Below are positions 1-4,985 of a stretch of DNA of 5,985 nt, one piece after another; the first letter of the stretch is position 1, and each line of letters opens with the position of its first letter. The notes beneath the pieces were generated by a model. That model searched no databases, was not told the DNA's origin, and saw nothing but the letters and a program-made list of their open reading frames with translations. A program made the translations under genes and the position numbers. The DNA lies in the NCBI GenBank assembly GCA_036260075.1, contig DATAAM010000219.1, forward strand, positions 1 to 5,985, given 5' to 3'. The stretch comes from DATAAM01 sp036260075 (GTDB taxonomy: Bacteria; Actinomycetota; Acidimicrobiia; Acidimicrobiales; JAHWLA01).

Positions 1-386
1 GCCGCCAGCGGACGGGCCAGCACGCGGTCGTAGGAGAAGTCGTGCTTCATCCACACCACCGGCATCCCCACGAGCCGTCCGGCGGGCACTGCGACGGCCG
101 CGGGCTTCACCCCGTTGGCCAGTGCCACGTCGGCCGACGACCGTCGCCACCGCCGCGCCAGCCGGAGCGAGGCCACGGCGATGTCGACCGGGCGCCTGCC
201 GGTGGGCAGCACCTCGACCGGCCAGCCCCGCTCGCGCGCGGCGTCGAGGAAGGGCGTGTCGCCCAGGGCGAGCACCTCGACCTCCAGGCGGTGGGCCTGG
301 TGGTCGAGGAAGGCCAGCGCCACTGCCTCGGCGCCGCCCATGCCCCCGACGGGCACGACGAGCTCCACCCGCAGCGGCCGCGTCAT
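1..386 (-). CDS. GT-B (GT4-like) glycosyltransferase, N-terminal part only
   Basis: This is the first 128 codons of a glycosyltransferase; the rest lies beyond base 1. I translated it by hand from an ATG at 386-384, and it stays open to the window edge. The start reads MTRPLRVELVVPVGGMGGAE. A first beta-strand followed by a glycine-rich GGMGGAE loop (residues 14-20) is typical of the acceptor-side Rossmann domain of GT4 enzymes. A second strand (about 35-41), a third (about 56-60), the segment DVALANGVKPAAVAV (86-100) and VVWMKHDFSYD (110-120) continue that fold. The C-terminal sugar-nucleotide domain with its E-x7-E motif is outside the window, so donor and linkage cannot be predicted. The ATG overlaps the stop of the upstream ligase gene (ATGA, 386-383), which implies translational coupling. 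No Shine-Dalgarno sequence is visible. The likely role is adding a sugar to a lipid-linked glycan on the cytoplasmic side of the membrane. The GT-B fold is well supported; the family number is less sure. Confidence 0.82.
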   Translation of the reverse strand, partial: MTRPLRVELVVPVGGMGGAEAVALAFLDHQAHRLEVEVLALGDTPFLDAARERGWPVEVLPTGRRPVDIAVASLRLARRWRRSSADVALANGVKPAAVAVPAGRLVGMPVVWMKHDFSYDRVLARPLA

Positions 387-1777
387 CGTCGTTCGAGCTC
401 GACGGCGGCCACCAGCAGGCCGAGCACGGCCCACACCTGCGTGAACACCACCGTGCTCCACAGCGTGTAGTCGACGAGCCCCTGCCCGAAGACCGCCAGC
501 GCCGCGCCGGCGAGGCCTGCGAGGAGGGCGGCGTCGTGCATGCGCCCCTCGGCCCGCATGCGGCGGAAGGCCCGGCGGGTGGCCACGCCGAGGTGGCCGG
601 CGAAGCCGAGGATCAGGGCCACGCCCGGCACGCCGGTCTCCGCTCCCCAGTTGAGGAGGAGGTTGTGCGCGTGGGGCGGGAACGAGGTGTGCGACTTGGA
701 GGTGGACCGACGCGCCACCAGCGGGAAGTTGCCGAGGCCGTGGCCGGTGAGCGGGTCGACTCGGATCTCCCGACGGGCTTCGGCCCAGATCGTGGGCCGG
801 TCGTCGTAGGGGTTCTGCTCGCCGGTGAACGATCGGAACCGCTCGCCCACCACGTGCACCTCGGGGCTCTGCGGCCGCAGGGCGCCGTACGTCAGCGCCA
901 CCACGAACAAGGCGACGGTCGTGACGGCCAGCGCCCGGCGGGCCCGGGGCACCTGCACCAGGAGCACCAGCATCCCGAGGCCGAAGCCGAGCCACGCGCC
1001 CCGCGACAGCGAGAGGAGCAGGGCCAGGACGGCGAGCACCGTCAGCGCGCCCACCAGGAGCCGCCGCCCGCGCGACCGCAGGCTCAACGCCAGGCCCGCG
1101 CCCACCAGGGCGCCGATCGCGCTGAACGACCCGAGCTGGTTGGGCTCGGAGAACATGGCGGTGGCCCGTCCGGACACCACGGCACCGCCGAAGTCGGTGC
1201 GCACCTGGCTGGCGCCGCCCAGCGTCGTGAGCCCCACAGCGGCCACGATCGCCACCAGCCCGAAGGCGACGACGCGCAGGTCGTCGCGCCGCCGGCAGAT
1301 CGTGACGATGGCCACGCCGAAGAGCAGTTGGGCCGCGGTGGAGGGCAGCCGGCGGACGGCGAGGTCGACGTCGACGGCCGAGGGCGTGCCCAGCAGCGTC
1401 CACGCCAGCAACGCCACGACCCACCAGTACACGGGCGACATCCGGGGCGCCGACTCGGCCATCCGGATGCGGGAGACGAGCACGAGGGCGGAGACGCCGA
1501 TGATCGTGCCTTGCACGAGGTCGAGGGGGACGCCGGGCAGCGGGGTGAACCCGATGGGGAACACGAGGAACACCAGGAGGACCCCGATCCGGGGATCGGC
1601 CACCACCGCCACGGCGGCGACGGGCAGCGCCACCGCCAGCACCATGACCAACGGGGCGAGGTCCTCGAACCTCGTGGCGGCACGGGCGAGCGCGTAGCCC
1701 CCGGCCGCCGCCGCCACCCCGGCTGCCAACACGGCGCCCGCCCGCCAGACCCGACGCGGCGCGGCGACCGAGATCAC
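383..1777 (-). CDS. O-antigen ligase / Wzy polymerase-like membrane protein (Wzy_C type)
   Basis: The product is a 464-residue polytopic membrane protein of the O-antigen ligase/polymerase superfamily, which transfers lipid-linked glycans onto an acceptor or a growing chain outside the membrane. About 12-14 hydrophobic segments are visible, for example near 13-33, 40-60, 86-103, 213-232, 239-256, 281-299, 415-433 and 437-458. Family-typical stretches are MFSEPNQLGSFSA (208-220) and SLSRGAWLG (256-264). A long hydrophilic loop (about 300-370) carries DDRPTIWAEA (325-334) and PLTGHGLGNF (342-351). It ends in the Wzy_C signature HAHNLLLNWGAETGVPG (369-385), with likely functional His369/His371 and Glu380. 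The chosen start is a GTG at 1777-1775 that overlaps the deacetylase stop (GTGA) and places the first membrane segment close to the N-terminus. The frame stays open further upstream to 2548, but that part lies across the deacetylase gene and looks non-coding. Ligase and polymerase functions cannot be separated by sequence alone. Confidence 0.9.
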   Translation of the reverse strand: MISVAAPRRVWRAGAVLAAGVAAAAGGYALARAATRFEDLAPLVMVLAVALPVAAVAVVADPRIGVLLVFLVFPIGFTPLPGVPLDLVQGTIIGVSALVLVSRIRMAESAPRMSPVYWWVVALLAWTLLGTPSAVDVDLAVRRLPSTAAQLLFGVAIVTICRRRDDLRVVAFGLVAIVAAVGLTTLGGASQVRTDFGGAVVSGRATAMFSEPNQLGSFSAIGALVGAGLALSLRSRGRRLLVGALTVLAVLALLLSLSRGAWLGFGLGMLVLLVQVPRARRALAVTTVALFVVALTYGALRPQSPEVHVVGERFRSFTGEQNPYDDRPTIWAEARREIRVDPLTGHGLGNFPLVARRSTSKSHTSFPPHAHNLLLNWGAETGVPGVALILGFAGHLGVATRRAFRRMRAEGRMHDAALLAGLAGAALAVFGQGLVDYTLWSTVVFTQVWAVLGLLVAAVELERR

Positions 1778-2529
1778 AGGGCCGCCGCGATGCGCCGTCG
1801 CATCGCGCGGGCCAGGCGCACGACGCGGAACCGCATGAGGGGCTCGTACCGGTTGTCGCGCTTGAGGCGCAGGCTGAGCATCGTGCCGCCGTTTGTCATG
1901 TCCTGTCGTGGGAGGTACATCGGCTCGTCCCAGGCCCCTTGCCCGCTGACACCCGCGGCTGCACGGTAGCCGGCCTCGCGGGCTGCCTCCATCACGGCCT
2001 CGTTCACGCAGCCGAACGGGTACGAGAGCACGTCGACCGGGGCGCCGGTGATCTCGCCGAGGCAGCGCCGCGACTCCGCCAGCTCCCGGCGGGCCACGTC
2101 GACGGACACGGACGTGAGGTCGAGGTGGTGCACGGAGTGGGAGCCGATCTCCACGGCGCGGGCCAGCTCGCGAAGCTCCGAGGGGTCGAGCAGGCGAGCC
2201 CCGCCGTAGTCGGGGTGAGGCTCGCCCAGGAGGCCGGCGATCACGAAGACGGTGGCAGGCGCCTGCTCCTCCCGCAGCACGGGCACCAGCTCGTGGAGGT
2301 TGTCGGCCAGCCCGTCGTCGAACGTCAGGGCGGCCAGCCCCGCGCCGCGGCCCGCGGCGGCCTCGGCCGCCAGCTCCCCGAAGGTCACCAGCCGGTACCC
2401 CCAGGCGCGCAGCCGCCCGATGTGGCTGCGCAGGGCGCGCGGGTCGGTGAACAGGCCGTGCCGGTCGTCGCGCAACGGCACGCGCGCCACGCCGTGATAG
2501 GCCAGCGCGAGCGGCGGGTGGCGGCGCAC
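1774..2529 (-). CDS. polysaccharide deacetylase (NodB-like, CE4 family), cytoplasmic type
   Basis: This 251-residue protein has a NodB homology domain, a metal-dependent hydrolase fold that removes N-acetyl groups from amino sugars. Visible motifs in order are the first strand LALAYHGV (7-14), motif 1 TFDDG (69-73; Asp71 catalytic base, Asp72 metal ligand), motif 2 HSVHH (131-135; His131 and His135 metal ligands) and motif 3 SYPFG (169-173). In motif 3 a Tyr takes the place of the Arg found in classical CE4 enzymes, a variant common in PgaB-like members. There is no signal peptide or membrane segment, so the enzyme probably acts in the cytoplasm on a sugar or lipid-linked intermediate. The last 25 residues (227-251) are basic and amphipathic and could touch the membrane. 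The start is the GTG at 2529-2527. A TGA lies in the same frame at 2546-2544 and no usual start codon falls between them. It is the first gene of the minus-strand operon and overlaps the ligase gene by 4 bases. Confidence 0.9.
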   Translation of the reverse strand: MRRHPPLALAYHGVARVPLRDDRHGLFTDPRALRSHIGRLRAWGYRLVTFGELAAEAAAGRGAGLAALTFDDGLADNLHELVPVLREEQAPATVFVIAGLLGEPHPDYGGARLLDPSELRELARAVEIGSHSVHHLDLTSVSVDVARRELAESRRCLGEITGAPVDVLSYPFGCVNEAVMEAAREAGYRAAAGVSGQGAWDEPMYLPRQDMTNGGTMLSLRLKRDNRYEPLMRFRVVRLARAMRRRIAAAL

Positions 2530-2536
2530 GGGTGCG

Positions 2537-2542
2537 ATTGTC
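2537..2542 (-). promoter_or_regulatory. possible -10 element of the minus-strand operon
   Basis: On the minus strand GACAAT lies seven bases before the deacetylase GTG, a distance that would also give a leaderless transcript. It matches TANNNT only partly, because the first base is G. The position expected for a -35 element (2560-2565 at 17 bp spacing) reads ACCCTA, which is poor. The hexamer overlaps the -35 element of the plus-strand promoter. This is a weak candidate. Confidence 0.25.
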
Positions 2543-2565
2543 GTTCAAAAACGGCCCAGTAGGGT
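2538..2565 (+). promoter_or_regulatory. predicted leaderless promoter of the plus-strand operon
   Basis: A -35-like TTGTCG (2538-2543) and a -10-like TAGGGT (2560-2565, matching the actinobacterial TANNNT pattern) are separated by 16 bp. Six bases after the -10 element comes the A of the glycosyltransferase ATG (2572). That is the distance at which transcription normally starts, so the mRNA would begin at or within a base of the start codon. No Shine-Dalgarno sequence is present in the short gap, which agrees with leaderless initiation. The elements are seen in the sequence; the activity is inferred. Confidence 0.6.
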
Positions 2566-2571
2566 GGCCGC

Positions 2572-3561
2572 ATGGCGCTCGGCGGACCGCGATCGATCTC
2601 GGCCGTGATGATGGCGCGCAACCGGGCCGACGTCGTGGGAGAGGTGCTGCACCGGCTGGCCGAGCTCCCGATCGACGAAGTCGTCGTGGTCGACAACGGC
2701 TCCGACGACGGCACGCCCGAGGTGGTGGAGTCCTGCGCCGCCGACTGGGAGGCGCCCCGTCGGCTCGAGCTCGTCCGCTGCGAGACCAACGTGGGGGTGG
2801 CCGCCCGCAACGTCGCCCTCCGCCGCGCCAGGAACGACCTCGTGCTGCTCGTGGACGACGACAGCTACCCGCTGCCCGGCAGCATCGAGCGCTTGGTGGC
2901 GGCCTTCGAGGCGAACGACCGCCTGGCGGTGGCGGGCGGCTTCGTCGTGGAGGTCGACGAGCACAAGAACGTGACCAACAGCACGGAGCCGGGGAGCTTC
3001 GACTGGATGTTGCGGGCGGGGGCGGTGGGCGACCCGCCGGTCGACGGCTTCCGCACCTACTTCTTCCCGGAGGGCGCCGCGCTGGCCCGACGCGACGCCG
3101 TGCTCGGCGTGGGCGGCTTCTACGAGAAGTTCTTCTTCACCCAGGAAGGCTTCGAGCTGACCGCCCGCCTGCTCGGCGCGGGCTGGGACGTGCGCTACCT
3201 GCCCACCGCCCCGTTCCACCACATGAAGGCACCCAAGGACCGGGGCGACCACTCCACCCTGCTCCGGCTCGCCGTCCGCAACCACCTCTGGTACTTCTGG
3301 CTTCGGTTCCCCCCCGCGGTGGCGGCCCGCCGCATCCCGGCCTACGCGGCCTACGACCTGTTGCAGGCGGCCTACCGAGGGGTGCCGGGTGCCTGGTGGG
3401 CGGGCGTGCGCGACGCCTGGCGCGAGCGCGAGGTGGTGCGCGACGACCGGGCGCCGCTCGACCGCGCCGTGGTGCGCCGCGCGGAGCTGCGTCGCGGACG
3501 GGCGCACCTGCGGCTCGTGCTGCTGATGGGCCTGCGACTGCTGAGGCGCTTGCGACCATGA
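2572..3561 (+). CDS. glycosyltransferase family 2 (GT-A fold)
   Basis: This 329-residue inverting-type glycosyltransferase probably adds a sugar from a nucleotide donor to a lipid-linked glycan at the inner membrane face. Visible features are the first strand SISAVMMARNRAD (8-20), the nucleotide-binding strand VVVVDNGSDDGT (37-48), GVAARNVALRRA (75-86), and the metal-binding DxD-type motif LVDDDSYP (93-100, Asp95-97). The acceptor-side segment ARRDAVLGVGGFYEKFFFTQ (172-191) leads into EGFELTARLLGAGW (192-205). That stretch stands where many family members have an ED or EE pair; here it is Gln191-Glu192. The segment RNHLWYFWLRFP (236-247) resembles the C-terminal part of rhamnosyltransferase-like members. 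The last 16 residues (314-329) are a basic amphipathic tail that may hold the protein at the membrane. The ATG follows a leaderless-type promoter and starts the operon. The stop overlaps the flippase start. Donor and acceptor are unknown. Confidence 0.92.
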   Translation: MALGGPRSISAVMMARNRADVVGEVLHRLAELPIDEVVVVDNGSDDGTPEVVESCAADWEAPRRLELVRCETNVGVAARNVALRRARNDLVLLVDDDSYPLPGSIERLVAAFEANDRLAVAGGFVVEVDEHKNVTNSTEPGSFDWMLRAGAVGDPPVDGFRTYFFPEGAALARRDAVLGVGGFYEKFFFTQEGFELTARLLGAGWDVRYLPTAPFHHMKAPKDRGDHSTLLRLAVRNHLWYFWLRFPPAVAARRIPAYAAYDLLQAAYRGVPGAWWAGVRDAWREREVVRDDRAPLDRAVVRRAELRRGRAHLRLVLLMGLRLLRRLRP

Positions 3562-4985
3562 GCGGCAGGCGCCGGGGCGTCGCGAGCAACGCGGCGTGGC
3601 TGATGATCGCCGACATCGTGGGCAAGGCGTCCAACTTCGTCCTCGTCGTGATCGTGGCCCGGGAGCTGGGACCGCGGCAGTACGGCGACTTCGCGTTCGC
3701 GTTCGCCTTCCTGCCGCTGTTCCTCCACTTGGCCCGGTGGGGGATCGACCTCACGTCGCTGCGCCGCCTGAGCACCGGCGAGGACTTCTCGCGCGTGTTC
3801 GTCAACGCCGCCGCGCTGCGGATCGGCTTCGCGCTGGCCGCCACCGGCGTGGCCTTCGCGCTGGTGCCGCTGTTCGTCGGCGACGCCACCGCCGTGCTGG
3901 TCGTGCTCGTGGTGGGCGCCGCCCTGTGGCTCGACGAGATGGCGATCTTCCTGTCGGTGGCGTTCACCGCGGTGGAGCAGCTGCACCTCCAGGCGGCCGT
4001 GCTGATCGTCAACCGCGTGCTGTCCGCGATCCTGGCGGGCGTCGTGGTGGCGGCGGGCGGCGGCCTTGTCACCGTGTCGGTCGCCTACCTGGCTGGCTCG
4101 CTCGCCGCCGTGCTGCTCAGCACATGGTTCCTGGTGCGCCGGCTGCCGCCCGTGCGCGTCCGCGACGTCCGGCGCGAGGACCTCCGAGAGCTGGCCCGCG
4201 AAGGCGCGCCGCTGGGTGTCGCCTCGCTCCTCAACATGGCGGTGTTCCGCCTCGACGCCGTGCTGCTCCGAATCCTGGAGGGCCCGGTGGCGGTGGGCGT
4301 GTACGGCGTGGCCTACCGGTTCTTCGAGCCGCTCCTGTTCGTGACGTGGAGCCTGTCGCACGCGGCCACGCCCCGGCTCACCCGGGAGGCGACAGGCGAG
4401 GAGGGCCGCACGTTCGAGCTGTCGTTGGCCGCCAACCTGGCCTTCTACCTCCCCGTGGCGGTGGGGGCGCTGTTCACCGCCGAGTGGCTGCTGGAGCACC
4501 TGTTCGGCCGCCGCTACGTCGCCGCCGACGACGCCGTGATGTGGTTGGCTGCCTCGTCGGTGCCCTACGCGATCGCCCACCTGGCTCGCATCGCCGCCAT
4601 CGCCGCGGGCGAGCGGCGCGTGATCCCCGCCGTCGCGGGCGCCGTGCTGGTGGTCAACGTGGCCGCCAACCTCGTGCTCATCCCGAGCCACGGCGTGACG
4701 GGCGCGGCCATCGCCACGTTCGCGGCGGAGGTGCTCGAGTGCGTGCTGCTCCTCGGGATCTACGCCCGGCGGGTGGCTCGCATCCGCCTCACCGGCTCGC
4801 TCCTCGCCCCGGTGGGCGCCACCGCGTGCATGACGCTGGTCCTGCTGTCCGGCCTGCGGGGGGCGTCGGCCCTGGTGGTCGGCCCGCTGGTGTTCGGCGT
4901 GGCGCTCTTCGGGCTGGCCCGGCTGCTGGCACCTGCCGACATCCGCCTGCTGGCCCGATCGCTGCGGGCGCCGGAGGCCACGTGA
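3558..4985 (+). CDS. Wzx-like polysaccharide flippase (MOP superfamily)
   Basis: This 475-residue polytopic protein would move an undecaprenyl-linked glycan unit across the cytoplasmic membrane. About 12-14 hydrophobic segments are visible, for example near 13-35, 43-60, 84-105, 111-133, 148-168, 173-193, 216-236, 290-309, 357-375, 382-403, 413-433 and 437-457. The N-terminal pattern ARELGPRQYGDFAFAFAF (34-51), followed by a polar segment and then a further hydrophobic pair, is typical of polysaccharide biosynthesis exporters. So is the late motif NLVLIPSHGVTGAAIATF (371-388). A charged cytoplasmic stretch (about 194-215) separates the two six-helix halves. The start is the ATG at 3558-3560, which overlaps the glycosyltransferase stop (ATGA). 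A GAGG at 3543-3546 is a distant possible ribosome site. The reading frame runs open upstream through the whole glycosyltransferase gene, but that part shows no protein-like sequence. Next to a Wzy-type protein and glycosyltransferases, the Wzx role is the natural reading; substrate unknown. Confidence 0.92.
   Translation: MSGRRRGVASNAAWLMIADIVGKASNFVLVVIVARELGPRQYGDFAFAFAFLPLFLHLARWGIDLTSLRRLSTGEDFSRVFVNAAALRIGFALAATGVAFALVPLFVGDATAVLVVLVVGAALWLDEMAIFLSVAFTAVEQLHLQAAVLIVNRVLSAILAGVVVAAGGGLVTVSVAYLAGSLAAVLLSTWFLVRRLPPVRVRDVRREDLRELAREGAPLGVASLLNMAVFRLDAVLLRILEGPVAVGVYGVAYRFFEPLLFVTWSLSHAATPRLTREATGEEGRTFELSLAANLAFYLPVAVGALFTAEWLLEHLFGRRYVAADDAVMWLAASSVPYAIAHLARIAAIAAGERRVIPAVAGAVLVVNVAANLVLIPSHGVTGAAIATFAAEVLECVLLLGIYARRVARIRLTGSLLAPVGATACMTLVLLSGLRGASALVVGPLVFGVALFGLARLLAPADIRLLARSLRAPEAT
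4973..4977 (+). promoter_or_regulatory. ribosome binding site for the dehydrogenase gene
   Basis: A GGAGG sits inside the last codons of the flippase gene, four bases before the GTG at 4982. It is the clearest Shine-Dalgarno sequence at any start in this window. It supports the GTG as the true start, together with the GTGA stop/start overlap and the position of the conserved GDGIGP motif at residues 11-16. Confidence 0.6.

Larger units (their letters stand above)
2530..2571. promoter_or_regulatory. divergent promoter region between the two operons
   Basis: This is the only intergenic stretch in the window. It separates the GTG of the minus-strand deacetylase from the ATG of the plus-strand glycosyltransferase by 42 bases. 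It is locally less GC-rich than its surroundings (for example GATTGTCGTTCAAAAACGG near 2536-2554). Promoters for both arms should lie here unless transcription enters from inside the opposite genes. The short length leaves little room for 5' untranslated leaders on either side. Confidence 0.75.

Noticed and set aside
122..1969. A 615-codon open frame on the plus strand across the ligase and part of the deacetylase genes.
   Set aside because: Its product is rich in Arg, Gly, Pro, His and Gln without domain-like patterns, as expected from antisense frames in GC-rich DNA. The opposite strand encodes recognisable proteins.
1778..2548. An upstream extension of the ligase frame that runs open through the whole deacetylase gene and could suggest a fusion or frameshift.
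   Set aside because: The extension is low-complexity Arg/Ala/Gly/Pro sequence. The deacetylase frame carries all CE4 motifs, and the GTGA overlap gives a natural ligase start.
2553..2569. A GGCC ... GGCC pair flanking the -10 element as a possible operator.
   Set aside because: The arms are only four bases with imperfect flanks, which is expected by chance at this GC content.
2532..3557. An upstream extension of the flippase frame through the glycosyltransferase gene, giving an 817-codon frame.
   Set aside because: The extra N-terminal part has no recognisable fold and is Arg/Gly/Pro-rich. The same DNA encodes a clear family 2 glycosyltransferase in another frame, and the flippase homology begins right after the ATG at 3558.
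3372..4691. A 439-codon open frame on the minus strand, and similar ones at 2545-3507, 3137-4072 and 4760-5890.
   Set aside because: All are shadows opposite well-supported genes, with His/Gln/Arg-rich translations and no motifs.
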